A stretch of 64,000 bases of DNA from Vibrio sp. CB1-14 (GCF_040412085.2 NZ_CP115921.1:1740653-1804652); one strand, 5' to 3'; counted from the stretch's first letter, positions 44,753 through 55,817 are shown. Notes: a model not told the origin generated them from the sequence alone. Made by a program: numbers and translations.

Positions 44753-47700
44753 CTAGTTGACCAAACTAACCGTACTACCGACGCGTGATGCATGCACATC
44801 TAATCGGAGCGGCATTTGTTCTTTAAGCTCAGACACGTGGGAAATGATCCCAATCGTACGGCCTGATTGTTGAAGCTCGACCAGCGTTTGTACCGCTAGA
44901 TCAAGAGATTCGGGGTCGAGGCTACCGAAGCCTTCGTCAATAAACAGAGTATCGAGCCTTATACCACCACTGTACGACTGCACAACGTCAGACAGGCCTA
45001 ATGCCAGTGATAGTGCGGCCATGAAGGACTCGCCTCCTGAAAGCGTTGCGACATCGCGCCATTTTCCGGTATAGGCATCTTCAACAATAAGGTCAAGGCC
45101 AGAGCCCGCATTACCCTTAGTACGCGACTCTTTACGTTTCAAATCGTAGCGCCCTTTGCTCATTAATCTTAGTCGTTGCGACGCTTGGATCAGAACATCA
45201 TCGAGTAAAACACCGAGTACAAAACGGTGAAGACTGATTTTATTGCCAGTGCGCCCATTGGCAACGTCACTCAAGGTGCCTACCACTTGGTACTGCTTGT
45301 CGAGCTCTTCATTTTGCGCTCGCAGGGTTTCGATTCGTTTGCGCACCTGCTCCAAACTGTTCTGCTGAGACTGACAGGTTTGATACTGCTTGAGCGCAGC
45401 TTGATAAACCACATCAGCTTGCTGTTTATTCTCGGTGACTTGGTCTATTGCTGGCATTGACTGTTCACTGAGCTGCGCTGTCAGTAGATTCAGTTGCTCT
45501 GATAGTCGAATGCCTTCATGCTGATAGTGCTCAATTTGTTTTGCCATTTGCTCGGCACTTTCTGAGCTGAGTTTGGCAGTTAAGAACGCCTGTTTTGACT
45601 CAAAGACACTCCCATCAAGCGCCACGTTCCACGTTGCCGAAGCGCTCTCACAAGCAAGCTCTAACTCTTCGAACTGTTTTTGCAACGTGTCGAGATGAGA
45701 TTCAAACTTAGCAAGCGTTTCACTTGCCTGTTTCAATACTTGTTGCGCCTGCTCTAACGCTGATGCTTTTTGAGAAAGCTCTGTCTCAATAGCTTGCTGA
45801 CGGCCAAGTACCGCTTGTGCGGTCGCATAACCAGTATTATTGCTCGACTCTAAAGCGCCAACTACACCACTCAACTGCTGAATTTGGTTAGTAGCCTCAT
45901 TGACTAGAGTCGTCGTTTGTTCGAGCTGTTGAGATAGCTCTACACGCTTCGCTACTGCTTGTTGATATTGTGTCTGCAATAACTCGATGTTCAGTGCTTG
46001 CAAAGTGGCAATGCGCGCAGATAAATCGGCAATCGTCCGCTGCACATCTTGAGCAAACTGGCCAAGATTCTGCTGATGATCAACACCCAGGGAATCCATC
46101 CACTCCTGTTTGCGTGTGATTAGCGTAGCGATTTGACTGTCCAACTCAGCGAATAACTGTTGATGGCGAGTGAGTTCATCTTTCGCAGCGGTTTCTATTT
46201 CTCTTAACCGATTAACCTGCTCAAGCGTCACCACTTCACCCGAGAACGTGGCAACATTCGGATGCTCTACACTACCGCATACCGGACATGGTGCATCTTG
46301 CTCTAGGGAAGCAGCGAGCAAAGCCGCTTGCCCACTGTGCCAAGCTATTTCTGCTTCAGTACGCGTTTGACGAGCCTTGCTCACAACGGATTCTTTTGAG
46401 GTAATGGTACCCGTTAACTCCGTTCGCTGTTTGTGTTTGCTCTCTAGCTGCGCATCTATCTGCGCGATTGCCTGCAGCGCCTGCTGCTTCTTGTTCTCTA
46501 GATCCAAGGACAAAGTGAATTCGCTAAGCTGTGACTTCTGTTTTTCAGCATCGACGACAGCTACATGCAACGACTCTTCTTGTTGCGTCATCGCTTTGAT
46601 TTGATCGGCAAGTGTGGTTTGAGTTGCACTAATGCTACTGAGGTTTTGATTTGCCTGTTGTAGCTCGACTTTCTTACTGTCGAGTTGTTTTAGGCGCTCA
46701 ACTAAGGCGTTTAACTCAAAACGCTCTTGCTTTAACGGCTCAGCATTATCACTCGCTTTCTTCGCTTCATCATACGCAGCCTGAGCCTGTAACTGGTTTT
46801 GCTTCGCAGCGGCAATTTTGCCTTGCCCAGTTTTCAAGCGCTCTGCCAATGTAGCGGACTCTTTGGTCAAGCGCAGTTGGCTATCATACTCCGATTGGAT
46901 AGCAGCTGCCGCCTTATGAGCATTAAGCTGGGCCTTAACCAATTCAATGGATTCACTACCTTGTTGATGTTTTAGCTGCGCCTGTTCAAGCTCTGCTTTG
47001 GCCGAAAACTTTTTGCTTAGTTCAAGCGCATTATCTAGCTCTTGCTGCGCTTTGGTTCTCACGCTTTCTGCTTGATTAAGTTCGCTCTCTACCCGTTCTA
47101 GCTGCGGTGCTAACTCAGTGAGCGCTTGCGAAAGCTGCGACTCCGACTCCACCGAGGCGACATCCAGCGCGCCTTTGATTTGGTTATCGAATTCTTCTTT
47201 AGCCTTTCTAATGCCCGCAGCCCGCTCAAACAGCACTCGCTCAATCGTGGTGTAGATTTGAGTTTGGAATAGTTGGCCGAAAATCGCTTCACGCTCTTTC
47301 GAACTTGCCGTTAATAGCTCGCGAAACTTACCTTGTGGAATAACCATAACCTGACGAAACTGTTTTACGTCTAGCCCCATGAGTTCCTGGATAGCTGTCG
47401 CCACTGGTTTAGGTTTGTTGGCAATAAGCTCGTCGTTATCAAGGTTAATAAGCTGCGCTGTATGGGATCTTTTTGTCATCCCTTCGCCACGCTGCTTTGG
47501 TACCTCTTGATCTGGGCTTCGTGTGATTTGGTAACGAACCCCGGCCAATTCAAACTCAAACGTAATGTTGGTTAAAAGCTTGGCATCAGCGTAGTCACAA
47601 CGCATCTGATCGCCAGTACGCTCACTGCCTGTCGTTTCACCATAGAGCGCATAACAGATAGCATCTAAAATAGAGCTCTTGCCTGAGCCAGTCGGGCCGT

Positions 47701-47800
47701 TGATCAAAAATAGCGGCGAGTCGCCCAAAGTGCGAAAGTCGATATGTTCAACACCAGAAAAGGGACCAAAAGCTTGTAGAGTCAACGTTAACGGTTTCAT
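44753..47800 (-). CDS. sbcC: Exonuclease subunit SbcC
   Basis: A 1015-aa SMC/Rad50-type ATPase working with SbcD to cleave DNA hairpins and protein-blocked ends. The Walker A motif is FLINGPTGSGKSS (about 30-42). Two long coiled coils flank the zinc-hook CPVCGS (about 504-509) at the apex, where two molecules join. The signature LSGGESFMAALSLALG (about 920) and Walker B TLFIDEGFGSLD (about 950) are intact. It starts 4 bp after sbcD and is cotranscribed with it. Confidence 0.96.
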   Translation of the reverse strand: MKPLTLTLQAFGPFSGVEHIDFRTLGDSPLFLINGPTGSGKSSILDAICYALYGETTGSERTGDQMRCDYADAKLLTNITFEFELAGVRYQITRSPDQEVPKQRGEGMTKRSHTAQLINLDNDELIANKPKPVATAIQELMGLDVKQFRQVMVIPQGKFRELLTASSKEREAIFGQLFQTQIYTTIERVLFERAAGIRKAKEEFDNQIKGALDVASVESESQLSQALTELAPQLERVESELNQAESVRTKAQQELDNALELSKKFSAKAELEQAQLKHQQGSESIELVKAQLNAHKAAAAIQSEYDSQLRLTKESATLAERLKTGQGKIAAAKQNQLQAQAAYDEAKKASDNAEPLKQERFELNALVERLKQLDSKKVELQQANQNLSSISATQTTLADQIKAMTQQEESLHVAVVDAEKQKSQLSEFTLSLDLENKKQQALQAIAQIDAQLESKHKQRTELTGTITSKESVVSKARQTRTEAEIAWHSGQAALLAASLEQDAPCPVCGSVEHPNVATFSGEVVTLEQVNRLREIETAAKDELTRHQQLFAELDSQIATLITRKQEWMDSLGVDHQQNLGQFAQDVQRTIADLSARIATLQALNIELLQTQYQQAVAKRVELSQQLEQTTTLVNEATNQIQQLSGVVGALESSNNTGYATAQAVLGRQQAIETELSQKASALEQAQQVLKQASETLAKFESHLDTLQKQFEELELACESASATWNVALDGSVFESKQAFLTAKLSSESAEQMAKQIEHYQHEGIRLSEQLNLLTAQLSEQSMPAIDQVTENKQQADVVYQAALKQYQTCQSQQNSLEQVRKRIETLRAQNEELDKQYQVVGTLSDVANGRTGNKISLHRFVLGVLLDDVLIQASQRLRLMSKGRYDLKRKESRTKGNAGSGLDLIVEDAYTGKWRDVATLSGGESFMAALSLALGLSDVVQSYSGGIRLDTLFIDEGFGSLDPESLDLAVQTLVELQQSGRTIGIISHVSELKEQMPLRLDVHASRVGSTVSLVN

Positions 47801-47804
47801 CGAA

Positions 47805-48953
47805 TTACTGCTCCTGTTTCGCTGTCTGAAGGGTGTTTAGCACATCCGAGATCATCTCGGTCTGGTTCTCAGTCATTTCGTCACCCTGCACTTCTAAAAA
47901 GAAGTCCTGAAACATATCAAGTTCCGAACGACCCAATCGAGCATGCCCCATTTCGGTTTCGACACCAATTAACATACCCGGCTTCTCTAGGTGCAATACA
48001 TTTGGGTATACCTCACGAAGCTTTGCCATAGGATCGAGTATCGCGTGTTTGTCGGTAAGGCGAACGAGCAAGTAATCGTCAGCTTTTGGATCGTTTTTAC
48101 CTTGCTCCAATAGGTCCGCCAAGTCACCTTCGATGATTCGCATATCATGTGGACTTGTAAGTGGAACACTTGTGATGACGGGTTCAGATATTTCGGAAGA
48201 AAACTCGACGAGCGTCATTGCTTTATTGTGGTGCTGCTCAGAGAACGAGTATTTCATGATAGAACCAGAGTAGCGAATATGTTCCGCACCGCGCTTTTGC
48301 GCTTGATGAAGATGTCCCAACGCAACGTAATCAAACTGCTGAAAATGCTCATAACTGACGCGGTCTGCTCCGCCGATAGAGAGAGTACGTTCAGACTCAC
48401 AGGTTTGCGCCCCATCGATAAAGCAGTGGCTAAGAAGGACATTGCGCTTTGTTGGGTCTAACACCGTGTTCAACTGCTCTGCAAGATGTTGGTGCGCTTC
48501 ATCATGGTTGCTCACCGAGACTTTATAGTGATGTCGTACTTGCTCTGGATCGGTGTACGGAAGACCATAAAACAACACCGATTCGCCCTTTTTGTCTTGA
48601 ATCTCAATTGGCGTGGTAATCTGTTCTAACGAACTGATAATGTGCAGCCCAGCTTGACCAAATTGCCTTGAGCCGAAGCCTAAGCGTTTCGCGCCATCAT
48701 GGTTTCCTGAAATCATAATCACAGGAATACCAAGCTGCTGAATAACGTGATTAAGAAACTCATCAAGTACTTCGATTGCAGCAGTTGGCGGCACAGAGCG
48801 GTCATAAACATCACCTGCTATCAACAAGGCATCGATGTCATTCTCAGAAAGGTAATGTGTGATTTGCTCAAGAACGTGCTGCTGGTCTTCTAGCAGAGAC
48901 ACATTGTGAAATTGCCGGCCGAGGTGCCAATCAGAAGTGTGGATAAATTTCAT
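47805..48953 (-). CDS. sbcD: Exonuclease subunit SbcD
   Basis: A 382-aa Mre11-type metallophosphoesterase, nuclease partner of SbcC. The metal-binding motifs are TSDWHLGR (6-13), AGDVYDR (about 46-52), ISGNHDGAKR (about 81-90), LLSHCFIDGA and YVALGHLHQAQ (about 211). The C-terminal part (about 280-370) is the SbcC-binding region. It is the first gene of the operon. No clear promoter was picked out in the short gap to the histidine kinase gene. Confidence 0.96.
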   Translation of the reverse strand: MKFIHTSDWHLGRQFHNVSLLEDQQHVLEQITHYLSENDIDALLIAGDVYDRSVPPTAAIEVLDEFLNHVIQQLGIPVIMISGNHDGAKRLGFGSRQFGQAGLHIISSLEQITTPIEIQDKKGESVLFYGLPYTDPEQVRHHYKVSVSNHDEAHQHLAEQLNTVLDPTKRNVLLSHCFIDGAQTCESERTLSIGGADRVSYEHFQQFDYVALGHLHQAQKRGAEHIRYSGSIMKYSFSEQHHNKAMTLVEFSSEISEPVITSVPLTSPHDMRIIEGDLADLLEQGKNDPKADDYLLVRLTDKHAILDPMAKLREVYPNVLHLEKPGMLIGVETEMGHARLGRSELDMFQDFFLEVQGDEMTENQTEMISDVLNTLQTAKQEQ

Positions 48954-49060
48954 TCAGTTCAGTTTGTTATGTCTAATCCATAGCGCGAAGTATATCACTG
49001 GACACCGACGCTCGTCTGCATTCAAGCAGACGAAGCGGCAACAAACTAACAAAAGGGAAC

Positions 49061-50353
49061 TTAAGACTGAGAGAAGTGAGGCAACACCAAGGTAAAACAA
49101 GCGCCACCAAGTTCGCTATGGCTAACGTCGACGTTACCGCCATGACGCAACATGATGTGCTTAACAATAGCGAGCCCTAAACCATAGCCACCAGACGCTC
49201 GGTCTCGAGACTTATCGACGCGGTAAAATGGATCAAACAAACGATCCCAATGCTCTGGGTCAACGCCAATGCCATCATCGTGCACTTCAATAGCAATATG
49301 ATCGCCACCTTCCACGAGCTTAACGACAATACGCTGTTCAGTGTAGCGTTTTGCGTTACTGATCAAGTTCACTAAGGCTCGGCATAACAGGAAGCGATCC
49401 ATGTTCACATTGACGCTTTCACTCGCTACTTGTAAGTCGAACGTATGACCAATGTGCGTTTGCCATTTCACGTGATGCTCTTTTAGCCAGGATGCAATAT
49501 CAATTTGCTCGAGCTCAATAGCGGCATCTGGGCGCTCTACTCGTGCGTAGTAGAGCAACTCATCCACGAGGTGTTCCATCTCTTCCGTATCTTCAATGAT
49601 GCTGGCTAGCTGCTGCTTGGCTTCCGGATCGCTAAGCTGCTCCATCAACACTTCACTTTGCCATTGAATACGGAAAATCGGTGTACGTAACTCATGAGCA
49701 ACGGCATTCGTTAGTGCCTTATTGCTCACCATAAGATTGGCGATTTTCGTTGCCATGTGATTAAAAGATTTATTGAGTTTGCCAAGGCGAACCCACTGTC
49801 CGTCAGAAGCTCTTGCTTCAAAGTTACCACTCGCAAACTCATTGGCCGTTTTTTCCAGCACGCGCAAGCGACGGCTCAGGAACCAAATCAACAAAAAGCT
49901 AAAGGCGACGAAGCCAGCAAAAAAGAACAGCCAAACCACTTGATTGGCAAACTCAAGCGCTTTAATGAGCTCAGAATCGGGGTCGTCAGTGAGATGAAAG
50001 TAATTGACGTTGTTGTCGAACTTAAGCCATAAGTGATCGTTTTCATCGAGTAGAAAATGGACTTCTGGCTGTTCTTCAAAGTGGCTAGCAACCTCTTCCG
50101 GTAAATCAGAAGGTGTATGAGAATCTAGCAAACGGTGCGTCTTCTCAGCAAATGCTTCAAGCAACTCAATCGCCTGCTCGTCACTTTCATTAGTCGCAAC
50201 ATGATTCATGATGTCACGAAATGCTTCTACTCTAAGATTAGCATCAACCAAATCGGGATCAGTTTTGCCGTAAATCACATACTCGTAGCCGTAAATACTT
50301 GCGGTAAAGAGCAGTATTACACCAATTAGGCATTCAAGAAATAGTCTCCACAA
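49061..50353 (-). CDS. Sensor histidine kinase, RstB-like
   Basis: A 430-aa inner-membrane kinase. TM1 lies at about 5-25, a periplasmic sensor at 28-136, TM2 at about 138-160, HAMP at about 161-213, and the dimerisation/phosphoacceptor helix with AHELRTPIFRIQWQSEVL (His220) follows. The ATPase domain has the N box NLISNAKRYTEQ, G1 DDGIGVDP, and G2 SGGYGLGLAIV. It starts 11 bp after its response regulator and resembles E. coli RstB. The signal is unknown; RstB in enterics answers to PhoPQ and acid, but that cannot be read here. Confidence 0.9.
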   Translation of the reverse strand: MWRLFLECLIGVILLFTASIYGYEYVIYGKTDPDLVDANLRVEAFRDIMNHVATNESDEQAIELLEAFAEKTHRLLDSHTPSDLPEEVASHFEEQPEVHFLLDENDHLWLKFDNNVNYFHLTDDPDSELIKALEFANQVVWLFFFAGFVAFSFLLIWFLSRRLRVLEKTANEFASGNFEARASDGQWVRLGKLNKSFNHMATKIANLMVSNKALTNAVAHELRTPIFRIQWQSEVLMEQLSDPEAKQQLASIIEDTEEMEHLVDELLYYARVERPDAAIELEQIDIASWLKEHHVKWQTHIGHTFDLQVASESVNVNMDRFLLCRALVNLISNAKRYTEQRIVVKLVEGGDHIAIEVHDDGIGVDPEHWDRLFDPFYRVDKSRDRASGGYGLGLAIVKHIMLRHGGNVDVSHSELGGACFTLVLPHFSQS

Positions 50354-50364
50354 ACCAGTCAGTC

Positions 50365-51069
50365 CTATGCTTTCCAGCCATCAGTGACAAACAGGTAGCC
50401 CTTGCCACGCACCGTAATAATCCCTTTGGGATTCGTTGCGTCATCAAATAGTTTTTTGCGAAGGGTAACAATGCGGTTGTCGATAGTACGATCAATGCCA
50501 TCGTAGTCGATGCCACGAAGCTGTCTGGTGAGGTAGTCACGAGATAACACTTCACCTGCAGATTTAGCAAGTAGCCAGAGTAAATCAAACTCACTGTCCG
50601 TTAGAGAAACGTCACACTCACCGAGTCGACAACTGCGGCTGTTTTGACACACTTTTAAGCGGCCAACTTGAATATTGTTCGCTTCCATAGCAATCGCGTC
50701 TTCGGTAGGGCGTCTTAGAAGGTTTCTGACACGAGCAAGTAATACGCGAGGTTTGATGGGCTTAGAGACAAAATCATCAGCGCCTGTTTCCAATGCGGCA
50801 ACATGATCAAAGTCGTCATCACTTGCCGTCAGCATCAGAATTTTGCCGTTGTAGCTGTCACGAACATCGCGACAAATAGATAGGCCATCTTGACCCGGAA
50901 GCATAAGGTCTAAAATGGTGATATCAGGCTGGAAGGATTCAATTAAATCGACAGACTCTCCTCCATCGTAAACTGTCTTTACATCAAAGCCTTGGGTCTT
51001 AAAATAGTCACCTAGCATTACATTTAGTTTTGCATCGTCTTCTACGATCAACAGTTTTTGGTTTACCAT
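50365..51069 (-). CDS. OmpR-family response regulator, RstA-like
   Basis: 234 aa from ATG 51069. The receiver domain (1-120) has the acidic pocket EDD (10-12), the phosphoacceptor Asp54 (TILDLMLPGQDG) and Lys in SKPIKP (about 102). The C-terminal winged-helix domain (about 135-234) has SLTDSEFDLLWLLAKSAGEVLSRDYL and GIDYDGIDRTIDNRIVTLRKKL, close to E. coli RstA. It is cotranscribed with the kinase. Its promoter must lie in the 320-bp gap upstream. Confidence 0.92.
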   Translation of the reverse strand: MVNQKLLIVEDDAKLNVMLGDYFKTQGFDVKTVYDGGESVDLIESFQPDITILDLMLPGQDGLSICRDVRDSYNGKILMLTASDDDFDHVAALETGADDFVSKPIKPRVLLARVRNLLRRPTEDAIAMEANNIQVGRLKVCQNSRSCRLGECDVSLTDSEFDLLWLLAKSAGEVLSRDYLTRQLRGIDYDGIDRTIDNRIVTLRKKLFDDATNPKGIITVRGKGYLFVTDGWKA

Positions 51070-51392
51070 CGTCCAATCCACTACATCTATCGAATCGGCC
51101 GCAAAGATACATAATTTTACAGAATACTACAAACGTAAATTATTATGTTTTTGTAGGTGTATTCCTAATGAGACTTTTGTTACAAGCTGCTAACAACTGG
51201 CAAATTACTCTTGTTAAACAAATGGTTAATCTACGCTAGCTATGCATCCATACCGTACATCAACCTCAATAATTGTCTTTGATAGTTCAAACGCGGAATG
51301 TAGAGATTTGTCAGGATGTCGTGACAATTTAAGACATACAAAAAGCCCCTCGCTTGGAGGGGCTTGATCATCAATTAATGGCTCGAAAGCCG
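51070..51392. other. Intergenic region between the RND pump and the response regulator
   Basis: 323 bp without a gene. It holds the promoter for the two-component genes, a dyad TTGTCA-N8-TGACAA at 51308-51327, and the pump terminator at 51339-51366. No known regulator site is assigned. Confidence 0.5.
51339..51366 (-). terminator. Terminator of the RND pump operon
   Basis: AAGCCCCTC and GAGGGGCTT form the stem, with AAAAA on the plus strand giving a T-run on the minus strand. Confidence 0.85.
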
Positions 51393-54300
51393 TTACTCGT
51401 CATCTTCCAGCGGTACTAACTTGGTATTACCACCACGGATTTTTTCGCGGCGATGCTGAATCAGAGCATAGAAGCCTGGAATCAAGAATGTACCCGCAAG
51501 AAGTACACACAACAGACCACCAACGAGCGAAATACCCAGCGAGTTTTGGCTGATGTGGCCAGCTCCCGATGCAAAGATGAGTGGTATCATACCTAAGATG
51601 AACGACCAAGATGTCATGTTTACTGCTCGGAAGCGCAACATACCACCGCGCACGGCGGCATCATCAATCGGAACATCTTTTTCCTCGCGTTCAATCTTGG
51701 CAAATTCCACGATAAGAATCGCGTTCTTTGCCGCCATTGCTATGAGTAGGACGAGACCTATCTGAGCGTATAAGTTCAGCGGAATGCCCGCTAGGTTCAA
51801 CGCGACAAATGAGCCAAGTGTCGCCACCGGAACCACGAGTATGATAGCAAGTGGGATACCCCAACTTTCATACTGAGCAACCATGAATAGGTAGATGAAG
51901 ATCAGAGCCAGCGCAAACGCATAAATCGCTTGGTTACCCGCCAAGATCTCTTGGTAAGCCATACCTGTCCATTCGTACTGATAACCCATTGGCAGAACTT
52001 CCGCCGCTACGCGCTCCATTGCTGCGATCGCATCACCACTAGAGTAACCAGGCGCTGGTTGACCTTGGATTACCGCACTACGGTACATGTTATAACGCCA
52101 TGCGACATCTGGCTCAAAGACTTGCTCGTAAGACACTAGCGTGCTCAGAGGAATCATCTCACCTTTAGACGAACGAACATGGAACAGTTGAAGATCGTCC
52201 ATACCACTACGATATTCAGCGTCTGCTTGCATTGTTACGCGGAAGTTCTTACCAAACATGGTGAAGTCGTTCACGTACAACGAGCCTAAGTTACCCTGTA
52301 GCGTTTGAAAAATCGACGACAGTGGAATTCCCAGTTGCTGAGCTTTCTCACGGTCAATGTCTACGTAGTAGTGCGGTACATTGGCACGGAAAGTACTAAA
52401 CGTATAAGCGATCTCTGGCTGTTGATTCGCAGTTTGAATCACATCCTGCATCACCAATGCTAGGTCTGTTCGGCTTCGACCAAGTGTATCTTCCAATACA
52501 AATTCGAAACCAGAAGCCGCACCCATACCAGGAACCGCCGGAGGACCCATGGCGAATACAACGGCGCCAGGGATTTGTTGAGCCGCCATACCATTGATAC
52601 GAGCCGCAATGGCGTTCGAAGAGTGCTCCCCTTCAAAGCCATTACGGGTCTCCCAATCTTTTAGCTTGATAAACAGCGAAGCGCCATTTGAGGCCGCCGC
52701 ACCTGTCATAAACGCGTAGCCGTTAGCAACGGTAATGCCATCGATGCCAGGCTCTTGCTCAACCAAGTTAACCAACTTGTCCGTTGTTTCGGTAGTACGA
52801 GAAAGAGACGCTGAATCTGGAAGCTGAACGTTAACCAGCAAAATACCTTTATCTTCCTGCGGTACAAACGCCGTAGAGGTATTTTTCGCAAGGAAGCTTA
52901 CCGCACCAACCGCAATCACAAAGAAGGTAACTAGTAGCAGTGCCTTTTTCACCAGGAATCCAGCAACTTGACCGTAGCGCAGTGTAATACGCTCTAATGC
53001 GCGATTGAATGTTTGGAACCAGCGCGCTGTATTGCCACCACCTTTCTTCAGAACCAACGAACACAGTGCTGGAGACAGCGTCAGTGCGTTGATCGAAGAA
53101 ATAACAACTGAAATACAGATGGTCAGAGCGAACTGACGATACATAATGCCGGTGATACCTGGTAGCAGCGTTACCGGGATAAATACCGCAAGCAGTACTA
53201 ACGTCGAGGTGATGATTGGTCCCGTCACCTCTTTCATCGCAATTAAGGTCGCTTTTCTCGGTGACATATCCGGATTGCGTTTCATGATGGTGTCAACGTT
53301 CTCGATAACGAGAATCGCGTCATCCACCACGATACCAATCGCGAGGATAATACCAAACAGGGTTACCGTGTTCACGGTAAAGCCCGTCATGTTCATGACA
53401 GCAAAGGTACCGATAAGCGATACCGGAATCGCGACAACCGGAATAAGCGTTGCACGCGCACTGCCAAGGAACAGGTACGTTACCGCGATAACGAGTATTA
53501 TGGCCTCGATTAAAGTCTTAACTACCCCTTTGATCGACTCCGCAACGAACACAGTGGTATCGTAACTGGTTTCGTATGCCATACCTTCAGGGAAGTTCAC
53601 ACTCAAGCGCTCAAGCAGATCCATCACCGCCTTGCCACTTTCGAGCGCGTTGGCGTCCGATTGTAGGTTAAGCGCAACGATTGAAGCATCTTCACCTCGG
53701 AACTGACCACTGCCATCGTAGAACTTCTTGCCAAGCTCTACGCGAGCGACGTCTTTAAGGTATACCGTAGAACCATCTGGATTCGCACGAAGAACGACGT
53801 TCTCAAACTCACCAATTGACTCTAGACGACCTTTGGTGACTAGATTGAACTGTACCTCTTGTGGGTTTGCATATGGCGCAGCGCCTACACGACCGGCAGC
53901 AACCTGTACGTTTTGCTCCGCAAGAGCAGCGTAAACGTCGGAAGTGGTCATCTTAAGGTTGGCTAGCTTGTCTGGGTCTAACCAAACACGCATCGCGTAC
54001 TCACCGCCACCAATTACGTTAACTTCACTGATGCCTTTAACACGAGCAAGTTGATCCTTAACGTTCAAGTTGATGTAGTTAATCAGGAACTTGTCATCAT
54101 AGCGACCATCAGGTGAGTAGAAGTTCAGCACCATCAATAGATCTGGCGAACGTTTTTTCACCGTTACACCGACCATACGAACTTCTTGCGGAAGTTTCGA
54201 CTCAATTTGTGACACGCGGTTCTGTACGTTGACCTGAGCCATGTCGGGGTCGGTACCGATGTCAAATGTCACATTGAGGTTGTATGAACCGTCATTTGCA

Positions 54301-54548
54301 CTCTTTGAAGACATATAAATCATGTCTTCAACTCCGTTCACCGAGGTTTCTATCGGGTCGGCTATCGCCTCCTCTACGACCTCTGCACTCGCACCTGTAT
54401 AGAATGCCGTGACACTGACCGATGGCGGGCTGATTTTAGGATACTCAGCAACCGGCAACACCATCAAAGAGATGGCACCTGCCAGCGTGAGTATTATTGA
54501 AATGACCAAAGCAAACTTTGGTCTTTGAATGAAGAAACGACTTAGCAT
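51393..54548 (-). CDS. RND multidrug efflux pump, HAE1 family inner-membrane transporter
   Basis: A 1051-aa AcrB-type proton antiporter with 12 predicted TM helices and two large periplasmic loops. It begins [20 protein letters not shown] and shows [15 protein letters not shown] (the proton-relay Asp pair, about 405-419) and the second-half [14 protein letters not shown]. It pumps drugs, bile or other amphiphiles out through a TolC-like channel; no outer-membrane gene is present here, so a chromosomally distant TolC is assumed. It follows the adaptor gene with a 3-bp gap. Confidence 0.93.
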   Translation of the reverse strand: MLSRFFIQRPKFALVISIILTLAGAISLMVLPVAEYPKISPPSVSVTAFYTGASAEVVEEAIADPIETSVNGVEDMIYMSSKSANDGSYNLNVTFDIGTDPDMAQVNVQNRVSQIESKLPQEVRMVGVTVKKRSPDLLMVLNFYSPDGRYDDKFLINYINLNVKDQLARVKGISEVNVIGGGEYAMRVWLDPDKLANLKMTTSDVYAALAEQNVQVAAGRVGAAPYANPQEVQFNLVTKGRLESIGEFENVVLRANPDGSTVYLKDVARVELGKKFYDGSGQFRGEDASIVALNLQSDANALESGKAVMDLLERLSVNFPEGMAYETSYDTTVFVAESIKGVVKTLIEAIILVIAVTYLFLGSARATLIPVVAIPVSLIGTFAVMNMTGFTVNTVTLFGIILAIGIVVDDAILVIENVDTIMKRNPDMSPRKATLIAMKEVTGPIITSTLVLLAVFIPVTLLPGITGIMYRQFALTICISVVISSINALTLSPALCSLVLKKGGGNTARWFQTFNRALERITLRYGQVAGFLVKKALLLVTFFVIAVGAVSFLAKNTSTAFVPQEDKGILLVNVQLPDSASLSRTTETTDKLVNLVEQEPGIDGITVANGYAFMTGAAASNGASLFIKLKDWETRNGFEGEHSSNAIAARINGMAAQQIPGAVVFAMGPPAVPGMGAASGFEFVLEDTLGRSRTDLALVMQDVIQTANQQPEIAYTFSTFRANVPHYYVDIDREKAQQLGIPLSSIFQTLQGNLGSLYVNDFTMFGKNFRVTMQADAEYRSGMDDLQLFHVRSSKGEMIPLSTLVSYEQVFEPDVAWRYNMYRSAVIQGQPAPGYSSGDAIAAMERVAAEVLPMGYQYEWTGMAYQEILAGNQAIYAFALALIFIYLFMVAQYESWGIPLAIILVVPVATLGSFVALNLAGIPLNLYAQIGLVLLIAMAAKNAILIVEFAKIEREEKDVPIDDAAVRGGMLRFRAVNMTSWSFILGMIPLIFASGAGHISQNSLGISLVGGLLCVLLAGTFLIPGFYALIQHRREKIRGGNTKLVPLEDDE

Positions 54549-54551
54549 CTA

Positions 54552-55685
54552 TTACGCACCTTGATCTGCTGGCTTCGACTCATCGATTCGAACAGGCACG
54601 CCATTCCTTACACGCTGCAAGCCTTGAGTGATGACAACATCAGTCGGTTTCAATCCTGATTGGATGATGACGCCAGTTTCTACTTGTGTACCTAGTGCAA
54701 CATTACGTCGCTCCGCCACATTACCTTCAGTCACGACCATAACAAAGTCGCCTTCGAGATCGGTTTGAACAGCGCGACGCGGTACCGTCACTACGTCGAT
54801 TGCTTCTTTTTCCATAAGCTCAACACGCACGTGCTGACCCGGAAGTAAGCGCTGTTGTGGGTTATCAACGACAGCACGCATCGCCAGTGTACCCGTGTTG
54901 AGGTTAATTCGGTTACCTAAGAAGTCGATTTTGCCTTGCTGTTCGAACACTCGGCCATCTTCTAGAATGATGTTCACCGCCACGCCATTTGACTCATCCG
55001 ATCCGTTGCCTTCAATAGTATCCATGCCTAGAGCTAAACGCTCACGCTCACTGATACTGAATGACGCGTAAATAGGATCCATGCTAACCAGTGTCGTTAA
55101 TACACCAGAAGATGGAGAAAGAAGATCGCCTTGGCTGACCTTACTGTCAGAAATTCGACCGGTAAACGGCGCAAGAATGGTGGTGTAAGACAGGTTAACG
55201 TCAGCCACTTTAAGCTGAGCTTTGCCCGCTTCCAGTTGAGCGCGGGCACTCATCAGTGTCGCAGTCAACGCATCAAATTCTGCTTGAGAAATGTTGTTCG
55301 ATTTAACAAGGTTTTTGCCACGCTCAAAATCAAGCTCGGCTTTTTTCAGTGCTGCCTCCGCTTCTGACACTTTGGCTTTGGCACTCGCGACTTGAGCTTC
55401 AAATGATGATGGCTCGATAGAGTAGAGCTTTTGACCTTTTTCGACGATCTGCCCTTCTTGGAAATGGCGTTCCATCAAATAGCCCGTTACTTGTGCAGTA
55501 ATGGCTGTATCTTCAACCGCATCCATGCGTCCAATGTAAGACTTACTTTGTTGATGTGGGACGACCTCTACAGCAGTAGTTTGCACAAGAGGCGCTGGTG
55601 CATTTTGGTTGGATTTTGTTGCTTCGCCGCATCCTGCTAAAAATAGTGCAGAGATAACGCTGGCAACGATTATTTTTCTAGGCAT
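54552..55685 (-). CDS. RND efflux periplasmic adaptor (membrane fusion lipoprotein)
   Basis: A 377-aa AcrA-type adaptor with a signal peptide ending in the lipobox LAGC (Cys19). A hairpin coiled coil (about 90-165, rich in AKAKVSEAEAALKKAELDFE) is flanked by lipoyl-like halves (ITAQVTGYLMERHFQEGQIVEKGQ and LSYTTILAPFTGRISDS), then a beta-barrel and membrane-proximal domain. It is the first gene of the pump operon. A perfect FNR-type box lies about 125 bp upstream. Confidence 0.92.
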   Translation of the reverse strand: MPRKIIVASVISALFLAGCGEATKSNQNAPAPLVQTTAVEVVPHQQSKSYIGRMDAVEDTAITAQVTGYLMERHFQEGQIVEKGQKLYSIEPSSFEAQVASAKAKVSEAEAALKKAELDFERGKNLVKSNNISQAEFDALTATLMSARAQLEAGKAQLKVADVNLSYTTILAPFTGRISDSKVSQGDLLSPSSGVLTTLVSMDPIYASFSISERERLALGMDTIEGNGSDESNGVAVNIILEDGRVFEQQGKIDFLGNRINLNTGTLAMRAVVDNPQQRLLPGQHVRVELMEKEAIDVVTVPRRAVQTDLEGDFVMVVTEGNVAERRNVALGTQVETGVIIQSGLKPTDVVITQGLQRVRNGVPVRIDESKPADQGA

Positions 55686-55803
55686 TGAAACACCCTATTC
55701 TCTTCTGATTGGAACAAGCTTTGGCAGACTAACAAATCACAAGTCAGCTGAATGTCCGAAAAGTATTAATAGTTATGGCGAAAGTGTTTCAAAATATAAC
55801 GAA

Positions 55804-55817
55804 TTGATTTATATCAA
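55804..55817. promoter_or_regulatory. FNR box upstream of the RND operon
   Basis: TTGATTTATATCAA matches the FNR consensus TTGAT-N4-ATCAA at all ten defined positions. It overlaps the stop codon of the MscS-like gene and lies about 125 bp before the adaptor start; a possible promoter TTGAAA-N17-TTAATA follows on the minus strand. Confidence 0.6.

Noticed and set aside
53146..53565. 139-codon frame antisense to the RND pump
   Set aside because: Antisense to conserved transporter segments; its Ile/Thr/Val-rich translation has no domain.
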